A stretch of DNA of 64,000 bases, from contig NZ_CM001977.1 of the NCBI RefSeq assembly GCF_000406165.1, positions 545,090 to 609,089 of the forward strand. Reading direction: 5' to 3'. Each line of letters opens with the position of its first letter. Positions within the stretch are counted from its first letter, which is position 1. Shown here in pieces: positions 15,983 through 24,369 of this stretch. The translations under genes and the position numbers were made by a program. This DNA comes from Dickeya zeae NCPPB 2538 (lineage in GTDB: Bacteria > Pseudomonadota > Gammaproteobacteria > Enterobacterales > Enterobacteriaceae). The notes under the pieces were generated by a model, which was given only the letters and a program-made list of their open reading frames with translations, had not been told where the DNA came from and did not search any database.

Positions 15983-17005
15983 CTATGTCGATTCCCGCTC
16001 GATAAGTTCAAAGCCGATATCAATAATCGTGTCGCTGGGGGTATGCCCTGCAATATGGTCTGCCAGTAGGGCGGCGGCCCGGCGGCCCATCTCTTGTCTG
16101 TCGATAGCTATCGTCGTGAGGGAAGGCCGGTTGCTGGCGGCAAAATCCAGGTCGCCAAACCCCATCACCGCCAGGTCATGTGGAACGTGCAGACCACGGT
16201 TTTCCGCTTCCATGATGGCACCCTGCGCCAGCGTGTCTGAACTGCACAGGATGATGTCGGGAGACATCGTATCCAATAACTGAGCGACGCCGTGGCGACC
16301 CAACGCCAGCGTGGCGGGCAGTGGGGTATCGACACAGTGCATCGGGGTCAATTGATAGCGGCTCAGCGCGTCATATAAACCGGCTTTGCGCCTTGCTGCG
16401 CGCGGGTCTGTCGTCCAGATAAGCCCAGGGCGTTGATACCCTTTACGGTGAATATACTCCCCGATCGCCAACCCAACTTTTTCATGGGAAAACCCCACCA
16501 GCATATCCAGCGGTGTTGGCGTGAGGTCCCAGATTTCCACCACCGGAACCGCCGCGTTCAGCAGAATTTTTTTGAGCGATGGCGAATGATGGATGCCGGT
16601 CAGCACAACGCCATCAGGACGGCGTGACAGCAGCGTCGCCACCAGTTCTTCTTCCGTCTGCGGGGTATAGCCCGCCACACACAGCAGCATGTGATAACCG
16701 CGCTGCGCCAGCTCATCGCTGATGGCCTGAATCGTATCGACAAACATATTGTTGTTGATTTGCGGCACCACAACGGCGATCAACTTACTGCGCCGGGAGG
16801 CCAATCCACCCGCCAGCGCGTTCGGGATATACCCGGTAGCACGCACCGCTTCCTGCACTTTTTCGATGGTGGAGGCACGGACCAACGCCGGGGTGTTGAG
16901 GGCGCGGCTGACTGTCATGGACGACAGCCCCGCCGCTTTGGCAACGTCATCTAACGTGGGGGCACGTGTCACAGCAGCATGTCGCGTTGTTTTTTGGGTG
17001 CTCAC
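15983..17005 (-). CDS. LacI-family transcriptional regulator of galactarate/talarate use
   Basis: Repressor of 340 residues: an N-terminal helix-turn-helix PTLDDVAKAAGLSSMTVSRALN (about 16-37), hinge LASRRSKLIAVVVPQ, then a periplasmic-binding-protein-like ligand domain ending with the Asp/Arg-containing AIDRQEMGRRAA segment. It resembles the GntR/IdnR branch that senses sugar acids. It begins with GTG. It is divergent from the L-talarate/galactarate dehydratase gene, and two 16-bp operators with the sequence ATGTTWGCGCWAWCAT lie between them, one near each gene. Self-repression and control of the dehydratase are therefore likely. The ligand is inferred. Confidence 0.85.
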   Translation of the reverse strand: MSTQKTTRHAAVTRAPTLDDVAKAAGLSSMTVSRALNTPALVRASTIEKVQEAVRATGYIPNALAGGLASRRSKLIAVVVPQINNNMFVDTIQAISDELAQRGYHMLLCVAGYTPQTEEELVATLLSRRPDGVVLTGIHHSPSLKKILLNAAVPVVEIWDLTPTPLDMLVGFSHEKVGLAIGEYIHRKGYQRPGLIWTTDPRAARRKAGLYDALSRYQLTPMHCVDTPLPATLALGRHGVAQLLDTMSPDIILCSSDTLAQGAIMEAENRGLHVPHDLAVMGFGDLDFAASNRPSLTTIAIDRQEMGRRAAALLADHIAGHTPSDTIIDIGFELIEREST

Positions 17006-17137
17006 AATCAGCCAGGCTCTTGGGTTGTCGGGTGGTATCTGGGCGTGGATTATTGGTGAAGTCGTGTCTTTTTGCCAGTAGGTCGCAGTAGCACCGGCGG
17101 GATAACCTCGCTACCCGGTATGGTGCGGATACATTAT

Positions 17138-17153
17138 ATGTTTGCGCTATCAT
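17138..17153. promoter_or_regulatory. LacI-type operator 1
   Basis: ATGTTTGCGCTATCAT, the near-complement of operator 2, 133 bp upstream of the regulator start. Confidence 0.7.
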
Positions 17154-17248
17154 TTTTCATCGTGCAATTTCCCAAACATCTCCGGATCGTGATCATCTGT
17201 ACAAACTGCATTCAATAGGGTGGTGTGCTGCCGATATCTTCGCTAGTA

Positions 17249-17264
17249 ATGTTAGCGCAAACAT
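17249..17264. promoter_or_regulatory. LacI-type operator 2
   Basis: ATGTTAGCGCAAACAT; an imperfect dyad around GCGC ending 22 bp before the dehydratase start. Operators 1 and 2 are 111 bp apart centre to centre, suited to looping. Confidence 0.75.
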
Positions 17265-17286
17265 TTTACCTGATGAGGTTCCTATC

Positions 17287-18486
17287 ATGTCGTTAAGCGT
17301 GAACTCCGATGCCGTCTCCTATGCCCATGTTAGCGGTGTCAAAACCGCGCAGGAAACCGGCGATCGTATTGTGTGGGCTAAGTTGTCGCTGGCGTTTTTG
17401 CCACTGGCAACACCGGTGAGTGATGCCAAGGTACTGACCGGGCGTCAGAAACCGCTGACTGAAGTAGCGATTATTATTGCGGAGATTCGCTCCCGTGACG
17501 GCTTTGAAGGAGTCGGCTTCAGCTACTCCAAGCGCGCTGGCGGGCAGGGCATTTACGCTCATGCGAAGGAGATTGCCGATAATCTGCTCGGGGAAGACCC
17601 GAATGATATCGATAAAATCTACAACAAACTGTTGTGGGCTGGCGCGTCGGTGGGGCGAAGCGGCATGGCGGTGCAGGCTATTTCACCTATCGATATCGCG
17701 CTGTGGGACATGAAAGCCAAGCGTGCCGGGTTGCCGCTGGCCAAGTTACTGGGCGCACATCGGGATTCAGTTCAGTGCTACAACACTTCCGGGGGGTTCT
17801 TGCATACGCCGCTGGAGCAGGTGTTGAAGAATGTGGCGCTCTCACGGGAAAGTGGCATTGGCGGCATCAAGCTGAAAGTTGGGCAGCCCAACACCGCAGA
17901 GGATATTCGACGTGTGAGCGCGGTTCGTGAAGCGCTGGGCGAAGATTTCCCGTTAATGGTGGATGCTAACCAACAGTGGGATCGGGAAACGGCGATCCGG
18001 ATGGGGCGTAAGCTGGAGGCTTTCAATCTGGTCTGGATTGAAGAGCCGTTGGATGCCTACGACGTGGAAGGGCACGCACAGTTGGCGACAGCGCTCGATA
18101 CACCGATTGCTACCGGGGAAATGCTCACCAGCTTCCGGGAACATGAGCAGTTAATCCTGGGCAATGCCAGTGATGTTGTACAGCCGGATGCGCCGCGTGT
18201 GGGGGGGATCTCTCCGTTTCTGAAGATTATGGACCTGGCCGCCAGACACGGGCGCAAACTGGCACCGCATTTTGCGATGGAGGTGCATTTGCATCTGGCG
18301 GCGGCCTATCCGTTGGAGCCCTGGCTGGAACACTTTGAATGGCTTAACCCGTTGTTTAACGAGCAGCTTGAGTTGCGCGACGGGCGCATGTGGGTATCGG
18401 ATCGTCATGGGCTGGGCTTCACGCTGAGTGAACAGGCTCGCCGCTGGACGCAACTCAGTCATGAATGCGGTCAATACAACGGGTAG
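17287..18486 (+). CDS. L-talarate/galactarate dehydratase (enolase superfamily)
   Basis: Cytoplasmic Mg-dependent dehydratase of 399 residues that removes water from galactarate (and epimerises or dehydrates L-talarate) to give the 2-keto-3-deoxy sugar acid. The sequence closely follows the Salmonella TalrD/GalrD enzyme as I remember it, including LSLAFLPLATPVSDAKVLTG at the capping domain. Seen in the barrel: KLK of GGIKLKVGQ, MVDANQQWD, WIEEPLDAYD, IATGEML, and HFAMEVHLHL, which hold the Lys general base, three metal ligands and the catalytic His. Ribosome site GAGG precedes ATG 17287. Regulated by the divergent LacI protein through operator 2. Confidence 0.93.
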   Translation: MSLSVNSDAVSYAHVSGVKTAQETGDRIVWAKLSLAFLPLATPVSDAKVLTGRQKPLTEVAIIIAEIRSRDGFEGVGFSYSKRAGGQGIYAHAKEIADNLLGEDPNDIDKIYNKLLWAGASVGRSGMAVQAISPIDIALWDMKAKRAGLPLAKLLGAHRDSVQCYNTSGGFLHTPLEQVLKNVALSRESGIGGIKLKVGQPNTAEDIRRVSAVREALGEDFPLMVDANQQWDRETAIRMGRKLEAFNLVWIEEPLDAYDVEGHAQLATALDTPIATGEMLTSFREHEQLILGNASDVVQPDAPRVGGISPFLKIMDLAARHGRKLAPHFAMEVHLHLAAAYPLEPWLEHFEWLNPLFNEQLELRDGRMWVSDRHGLGFTLSEQARRWTQLSHECGQYNG

Positions 18487-18961
18487 CCTATGACCCGGCG
18501 TGGGAACAGGGTGTTGTCGCTGCAAGCAGTCGTTATCAACAATGGAGCGTTATTGCAGCGACAAATATCCGTTGAGCCTGTTTGAATCAGTCTGGCTGTT
18601 TCTCCGTTCACTTTTGACGTTCACGCAAATGACCAATCTGAGTAGGCATTGAGGAATACGCCTATTCCTCATTCGAAGGAATGCGTGCGTTGAGTGACGG
18701 TGTTTTTATTTATTATTAATAATTTTATAAAAAATCATTTTAATTGAAAATGATTTGATATTTGAATGATTTCATAAAAAATAACTGGTGTGGTGAATCG
18801 TTTTTTGAACTGAATAATCCCCTCAAGATGTGCTGTTTTTACGGTTTTTTATCCATTTCTTTAAGATATTTCCAATTGACTCTTTAAAAAAAATTTATCT
18901 GATATATTATGCGCGCTCGGAAAAGAAACAGTCATAAAATCTAATGGATTAGGATTAAAAA
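18487..18961 (+). promoter_or_regulatory. AT-rich promoter/leader region of the exopolysaccharide operon
   Basis: No gene seen. Near the dehydratase end is an inverted repeat ATTCCT/AGGAAT (about 18664-18682). Next comes an AT-rich tract (18700-18900) with curved-DNA-like A and T runs. At 18861-18874 TAAGATATTTCCAA matches about 10 of 14 positions of a recalled RcsAB box. A TTGACT (18876) and TATATT (18903) pair is spaced 21 bases, too wide for an unaided sigma-70 promoter. No JUMPstart element is visible. Confidence 0.4.
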
Positions 18962-20368
18962 ATGTCTAGTCATCAGATAAAAATTTCCTATGGAAATGAC
19001 TTGTTTGTTATTAAATTGATGGATTTCCTATCAATCAATTTAACATTGATAGTCAGCGCCAGACTATTTTTAATGGGCGACTTCGATGATGTCATTATGA
19101 TTAGCCTGCTATTTTCTACCTCTTTCTTACTCATAGGTGAATATACTGGTTTATATCGCCACCGGGTTAAAAACATGCAATTGCGCGGGCAGCAGAAGCT
19201 GTGGGGCTGCGCATTATTCTCCATTATGTTTGTTGAGATTGTCAGAGGATATGCGGGTACATTGTATTCGTTAGGCTTGTTACATCATCTCGATAACATC
19301 TATTTTTCCGCAACCTTATACTGGTACATCTTGTCATTATTGGTACTTTATCTTGTGCGTTTAATGACGGTGAAATATACGGCTAAAAAACGGATCCGGG
19401 TGGCGATTATCGGGCTAACACCGGGCGGATTAGCTGCGGAAAAAGCATTACGGAAAGAATATGCCAATATGCAGTTAGAATTGGCCTTCTATGACGACCG
19501 TAGCCCTGCCCGGTTTGGGTACCTGATAAAAAGTGAGTATAAAGGCGATGTGAGTGCGCTGGTGGAAGAGGCGAAAGCAGGCCGGGTGGATGAGATTTAT
19601 ATTGCCTTGCCGATGATTGCACTCAAACGCATTCGCTATTTTCTGTCCATGATGTCTGACACTACCGTGGATACTTACATTATTCCCGACCTTTATTCCT
19701 ACAGCTCGTATGTATCACAGCTTCGCTCTATAAATAACATTCAGACCATCAGTATTTTCAAGTCGCCTTTTGATGGTATCGGCTCGGTGATTAAGCGACT
19801 GGAGGATTTGGTTATCGGCGGCGTGATTACGCTGATGATTTCCCCGTTGCTGTTACTGATTGCTATCGGCATTAAGTTGACCTCGCCGGGGCCGGTGTTA
19901 TTCAAGCAGGATCGTTACGGCTTGAGCGGCAACAAAATCAAAGTGTGGAAATTCCGCTCGATGCACGTGATGGAAAATAGCGATGTCGTCAAACAAGCGA
20001 CGAAGAACGATCCTCGTGTGACGCGGTTTGGTGCTTTCCTGCGCCGTACCTCGCTGGATGAACTTCCCCAATTTTTCAATGTATTACAAGGTACTATGTC
20101 AATTATCGGCCCCCGTCCACACGCGGTGGTACATAATGAACAGTACCGGCAGTTGGTCGAAAATTACATGATTCGTCATAAGGTAAAACCGGGTATCTCT
20201 GGGTTAGCGCAGGTGAATGGTTACCGTGGCGAAGTGGATACACTCGATAAAATGGAAAAGCGGGTGTACTACGATATTACCTATATTCAAAGCTGGTCTC
20301 TTTGGCTGGATCTCAAGATTATTTTTAGAACCATTTTCAAAGGTTTTATCGGTGAAAATGCGTACTAA
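18962..20368 (+). CDS. Undecaprenyl-phosphate sugar-1-phosphate transferase (WcaJ/AmsG type)
   Basis: Polyisoprenyl-phosphate hexose-1-phosphate transferase of 468 residues that starts the exopolysaccharide repeat unit by placing a sugar phosphate on undecaprenyl phosphate at the inner membrane. Order: four N-terminal hydrophobic segments (about 18-120), a CoA-binding-like central domain with VAIIGLTPGGLAAEKAL, a fifth hydrophobic segment (about 277-300), then the catalytic domain with LFKQDRYGLSGNKIKVWKFRSM, DELPQFFNVLQGTMSIIGPRPH and a terminal KIIFRTIFKGF. First gene of a tightly packed operon reaching 32683. The sugar (glucose or galactose) cannot be told. Confidence 0.93.
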   Translation: MSSHQIKISYGNDLFVIKLMDFLSINLTLIVSARLFLMGDFDDVIMISLLFSTSFLLIGEYTGLYRHRVKNMQLRGQQKLWGCALFSIMFVEIVRGYAGTLYSLGLLHHLDNIYFSATLYWYILSLLVLYLVRLMTVKYTAKKRIRVAIIGLTPGGLAAEKALRKEYANMQLELAFYDDRSPARFGYLIKSEYKGDVSALVEEAKAGRVDEIYIALPMIALKRIRYFLSMMSDTTVDTYIIPDLYSYSSYVSQLRSINNIQTISIFKSPFDGIGSVIKRLEDLVIGGVITLMISPLLLLIAIGIKLTSPGPVLFKQDRYGLSGNKIKVWKFRSMHVMENSDVVKQATKNDPRVTRFGAFLRRTSLDELPQFFNVLQGTMSIIGPRPHAVVHNEQYRQLVENYMIRHKVKPGISGLAQVNGYRGEVDTLDKMEKRVYYDITYIQSWSLWLDLKIIFRTIFKGFIGENAY

Positions 20369-21644
20369 TCTGATCATTGCCGCAGGGATGATAGTACCGC
20401 ATTGCTCCTGGGCTGAGCTGACACCCAAATCGCATATCGGTATAGCCGGTATTGATTTTCAGAGCCAGCTTGGTCTGGATTATGGTCATGAGAATAACGT
20501 GACCTCGCAGGCGGATACGAAAGACGTCCTGAATGCAGATTTTCAGAGTATCAGACCCACGATTAAAGCCATCGGTGCCCGTTATGACGATAATTATGTC
20601 TTGATGTATTCCGGTGATTATCGTCGCTATGACACCGACTCAGCGGATAATTATACCGACCACACCTTTCGTTTTAATGGTGCCTGGCGCTATGGCAATA
20701 AACACGGACTCGCATTGAACCTTGAGGATTCTCAGGGGCATGAAAAACGAGGCCGTGGCATTACAGAAGGTTTTCGACCACAACTGTTCAGCGACTTTGG
20801 GGTGAATTCACCGTTGAGCACGACGGTTTTCAACAGTGAATTACGTTACAGCTATGGTACGCCGGGGGGGCGAGGTAAAGCGGATGTCGCTGTGCTGTTT
20901 AAAACACTGCGCTTAGGCAATACCGACGAGATTAAAAACACAGATATCGATTTTTATAACTATATTCGTGGACAAGAGTGGCATGAAAACCGTCTGATCG
21001 CCGAATTGTCAGATCAGTACTCTGCGACGACGCGCTTTAGCTACCGAGTTATTAATAGCCAGCGCCGTTATGAGGTTGATGCGAAAAAAGACACCAGCGA
21101 ATATAACCTGGAATACGGTGTGTCATCTCGTATCACCGGGAAAACCCGAATCAATGCCAACCTGTCCTGGTTATATAAAACCTTTGATAACAACCCGAGT
21201 GCCAGTGATTTTCGCGGTGTGAACTGGGATATTCAGGCTGAATGGACGCCACGTAAACAGTCTGTTTTTACCGTGCATACCGCACAGCGCGTTAAAGACC
21301 CGACGGAGGTGGGCGGTTATATCACGGAGTCTGAATACGGTATCGCTTATCAGCATTACTGGCTGACCGACCGTTTCTCCACCACGTTTGATTATTCCTA
21401 CCTGATAGACCGCTATCAGCATTATCAGGATGACCGCAACGACGGGAACCGGGTGCTTACCTTCGCGATGAACTATCGCTTCAGACCCTCTATTAACGTT
21501 GAGCTCAAATATCAACGCAATACGTTACGTTCCAATAAAAATACCGATTCTTTCTTTATTGGCCCTGACGGTAATCGCCAGGTTATCAGAACGTTGGGCC
21601 ATGATAACTCTCTGATTATGTTAACAACGAAGGTACAGATCTAA
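20358..21644 (+). CDS. Outer-membrane beta-barrel exopolysaccharide porin (EpsL/Wzp-like)
   Basis: A 428-residue protein with a signal peptide (residues 1-19, CSWA cleavage site) and then an almost continuous series of amphipathic strands rich in Tyr, Asp, Asn and Arg, for example NYVLMYSGDYRRYDTD and TTFDYSYLIDRYQHY, ending in TTKVQI. This is the look of a large outer-membrane barrel, and it fits the EpsL group found in exopolysaccharide loci. The start overlaps the transferase stop by 11 bp. The next gene is a short OPX protein that lacks its own membrane helix, so this barrel probably forms the outer-membrane exit channel. The role is inferred from fold and place. Confidence 0.8.
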   Translation: MRTNLIIAAGMIVPHCSWAELTPKSHIGIAGIDFQSQLGLDYGHENNVTSQADTKDVLNADFQSIRPTIKAIGARYDDNYVLMYSGDYRRYDTDSADNYTDHTFRFNGAWRYGNKHGLALNLEDSQGHEKRGRGITEGFRPQLFSDFGVNSPLSTTVFNSELRYSYGTPGGRGKADVAVLFKTLRLGNTDEIKNTDIDFYNYIRGQEWHENRLIAELSDQYSATTRFSYRVINSQRRYEVDAKKDTSEYNLEYGVSSRITGKTRINANLSWLYKTFDNNPSASDFRGVNWDIQAEWTPRKQSVFTVHTAQRVKDPTEVGGYITESEYGIAYQHYWLTDRFSTTFDYSYLIDRYQHYQDDRNDGNRVLTFAMNYRFRPSINVELKYQRNTLRSNKNTDSFFIGPDGNRQVIRTLGHDNSLIMLTTKVQI

Positions 21645-21645
21645 C

Positions 21646-22203
21646 GTGAGAATAATAAAACTGGGTATTTTTCTGTGCCTGAGCATGCTGCTGGCCGGAT
21701 GTTCGCTGTCCAGCCCACCGCCGCAGAATCAACCCGACGACGAGGAGAGTGGTTATCTGTTAGATGAAGGCGATGCGGTCAACATTCTGGTGTACGGCGA
21801 GCCTGAAATGACGATGAAGTTCATGCTGGATAAAAGCGGTGCGATTACCTTTCCCTATATTGGGCCACTGGTATTGAAAGGGAAAACGCCGGGGCAGGTG
21901 AGTGATGAGCTAACCAAACGTCTGCGCGGTGATTATCTGCAAAATCCAATGGTGACGGTCAGCGTCGCGGAATTCCGCAAATTTTATATCACTGGCGAAG
22001 TGGTGAAGCCGAACGGCTATACCTACGAGCCGGGGTTGAACGTGGAAAAAGCGCTGGCGCTGGCCGGAGGCTTTACCGATCGCGCAGACCGTAAAGACTT
22101 GGCTATTCGTCTGTCGAAGAGCCATCAACTGATTGAGCATGTTGATATCAGGCACGCCGTTCATCCGGGCGATACCGTGATTGTCGGCATGAGTTTTTTC
22201 TGA
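21646..22203 (+). CDS. Short polysaccharide export (OPX) lipoprotein, Wza-related
   Basis: Periplasmic lipoprotein of 185 residues. A lipobox LLAGC places the acylated Cys at 19; a poly_export domain follows (YLLDEGDAVNILVYGEPEM, SGAITFPYIGPLVLKGKTPGQV), then a SLBB-like domain (FYITGEVVKPNGYTYEPGLNVEKALALAGG). It is about half the length of E. coli Wza and ends at GDTVIVGMSFF with no C-terminal amphipathic helix, so it cannot itself cross the outer membrane. It begins with GTG one base after the barrel gene. Likely works with that barrel and with the co-polymerase encoded next. Confidence 0.9.
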   Translation: MRIIKLGIFLCLSMLLAGCSLSSPPPQNQPDDEESGYLLDEGDAVNILVYGEPEMTMKFMLDKSGAITFPYIGPLVLKGKTPGQVSDELTKRLRGDYLQNPMVTVSVAEFRKFYITGEVVKPNGYTYEPGLNVEKALALAGGFTDRADRKDLAIRLSKSHQLIEHVDIRHAVHPGDTVIVGMSFF

Positions 22204-22205
22204 CC

Positions 22206-24359
22206 ATGAGTTTATCTATCGTGGAAAATGGCAGAAAACTGGAAAGTACCATCGATTTTTCCAGGTTTGCCCAGGCGCTGAAAAAGAACGGCTGGAAGAT
22301 AGCCCTTGCCGGGCTGCTTGCCGGGGTGGTGGCGTACCCGCTGATTAGCATGTTGACGCCCACCTATGTGTCGACGGCGACCGTATTGATCAAAGCGCAG
22401 CAAGATAACATTTCCCCGCTGCCGCAAGTCGACGGCTATGACTCCACCCGCAGCGGTTATTACGAAACCCAGTATGCGTTGATGCAGTCGCGCATTGTGC
22501 TGGAACAAGCGGTGCGGGACGTGAAGTTGCATCACAACCCTGCGTTTAACGGCGAGGCGAATCACGGCGGGGCGAGTAACGGGGGCGATAACCATAGCGA
22601 TGACGATGAGCAGCAACGTGTTGATCGCGCATTGAAAGAGATGGTGCAGCACCTGACGATTAATGGTGTGCGTACCACGCATCTCGCCACCATTTCATAC
22701 GAATCGGCGTCGCCAGCGCTGGCGGCGGATATTGCGAACGGTGTGGCGCAAGCCTTCATTAGCTATACGGCGAAACAGAAACACCTCAAGACACTGAAAG
22801 CCAGTGCGTTGAACCAAAAACAGATGGAGGAGGTGTGGCAGCAGGTTGTCGCGCAACAGGCCGCTATCGATCAATTCCTCAAGCGGGAAGGGTTACTCAC
22901 GTTCCGTGGTGTGGATGGCTTTGAAACGGAACAATTAGGGCTTGTCACCACCAAGCTGGCGGATGCCACCCAGCGCCGCATCACCGCAGAAACCAACTAT
23001 AACAGCGTGCGACTGAACGCGGGCAAGCCACTGGAAAACATCATTTCGCTGCCTGACATTTCTACGCATGCCCAGATTCAGGATTTGCGTATCGCGCTGA
23101 TTCAGGCCAAACGTTCTCTCTATGATTTGCGTAAACGCTATGGGGCGAAGCATACCCGAATTCTGGAGGCGGAAGCCCAGGTGCAGGCCATTGAAGAACA
23201 GACCCGCACCGTATTGCTGGAGTTGGAATCGGGGCTGAATAAGCAGTATCAGGCAGCGTTAAGGGATGAAAAATACTACCAGCAGTTGCTGGAGCAACAG
23301 AAAACCGCGTTCCAGACACTGGCGTCTAAACGTGATGAGTACAACAACCTGACAACGACGCTGGAGAAAACCAAAGAGCTTTATAAAGCACTCTATCAGC
23401 GTACAAAAGAGCAGACGCTGGCTGGCAGCTATGTCGAGCCGGACGCCGTGCTGTATGACCCGGCGGTACCGGCCGATCGCCCGTCGAAACCCAACAAAGC
23501 GATGCTGCTGGTAATGGTGGTCATGCTGACCCTGGCTTTCTCGGTGGTGTATTTCATTGTCAGAACGGCGCTGGACAGTTCAATCCACACTCTCAGCCAG
23601 ATGAGTAAGCGCCTGAACGTGACGCCTGTAGGTGAAATTCGTCATTTTACCCAAGGGTTGGCCAGGCAGCAGATTGTCCGCCTGATAACGGGGTCGCCGC
23701 TGTATGTGGAGAGCATCCACAGCATACGAACCCACATTATGTTATCGCATCCTTCCTGTCAGGCCATTGCCATCAGCTCAACCGAGCAGGGGGAAGGGCG
23801 CTCGCTGCTGGCGCATTTGCTGGCGTTATCCTTTAGCGCTGATCAAAAGACGCTGCTTATCGATCTCGATTTCTTTAACGACCAGGGTCTCACGCAGGAT
23901 TTAGCGCCGCCTTCCGCTATAGGCATGGCGGAGTTACTTCAGGATCAATGCAATATCGATGATGCACTGGTGTCTGTCAGCCAGCATTTGGCATTTTTGC
24001 CACGCGGTCGTGCACAGACATCGTCTTTGCTGATGTTGTCGTCGGAACGGATGGTAACGCTGATGGAAGCACTGAGAAGCCGCTATCAACGGATTGTTAT
24101 TGACGTGGCCGCCGTGAATCAAACACAGGATATTCAGTTGATCAATCGGGTGATCGACGGGGTGGTGTTTGTGTTAAAGGCTGGGACGTGGCGGACTGAC
24201 GAGGTGTACAGCGCGATTGAGAGCATGAGGCACCATCAGACGGTGATGATGGGGGCGGTGATGAATCGGGTGGCGGATAAAAACCTGGAAACCAAAGAAG
24301 GCATACGTTCCCTGAATCACCACATGAATGCGTTGATCAACAACACCGGTCCTCTATGA
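22206..24359 (+). CDS. Wzz/Wzc-type polysaccharide co-polymerase with degenerate kinase domain
   Basis: Inner-membrane chain-length and export regulator of 717 residues. Order: cytoplasmic start, TM1 (about 33-51), periplasmic Wzz domain with long coiled coils (about 200-400), a PADRPSKPNKA-TM2 motif (about 420-455), then a BY-kinase-like domain. The kinase part is eroded: the Walker A position reads TEQGEGRSL near residue 527 with Arg in place of the essential Lys, Walker A' is LLIDLDF without the usual Arg, and the C-terminal tail (HHMNALINNTGPL) contains no Tyr cluster. It also has a His/Asp/Gly-rich insert near residues 115-140. Probably structural rather than an active kinase; no Wzb-like phosphatase gene is present. 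Confidence 0.88.
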   Translation: MSLSIVENGRKLESTIDFSRFAQALKKNGWKIALAGLLAGVVAYPLISMLTPTYVSTATVLIKAQQDNISPLPQVDGYDSTRSGYYETQYALMQSRIVLEQAVRDVKLHHNPAFNGEANHGGASNGGDNHSDDDEQQRVDRALKEMVQHLTINGVRTTHLATISYESASPALAADIANGVAQAFISYTAKQKHLKTLKASALNQKQMEEVWQQVVAQQAAIDQFLKREGLLTFRGVDGFETEQLGLVTTKLADATQRRITAETNYNSVRLNAGKPLENIISLPDISTHAQIQDLRIALIQAKRSLYDLRKRYGAKHTRILEAEAQVQAIEEQTRTVLLELESGLNKQYQAALRDEKYYQQLLEQQKTAFQTLASKRDEYNNLTTTLEKTKELYKALYQRTKEQTLAGSYVEPDAVLYDPAVPADRPSKPNKAMLLVMVVMLTLAFSVVYFIVRTALDSSIHTLSQMSKRLNVTPVGEIRHFTQGLARQQIVRLITGSPLYVESIHSIRTHIMLSHPSCQAIAISSTEQGEGRSLLAHLLALSFSADQKTLLIDLDFFNDQGLTQDLAPPSAIGMAELLQDQCNIDDALVSVSQHLAFLPRGRAQTSSLLMLSSERMVTLMEALRSRYQRIVIDVAAVNQTQDIQLINRVIDGVVFVLKAGTWRTDEVYSAIESMRHHQTVMMGAVMNRVADKNLETKEGIRSLNHHMNALINNTGPL

Positions 24360-24369
24360 GTCTACGGAT

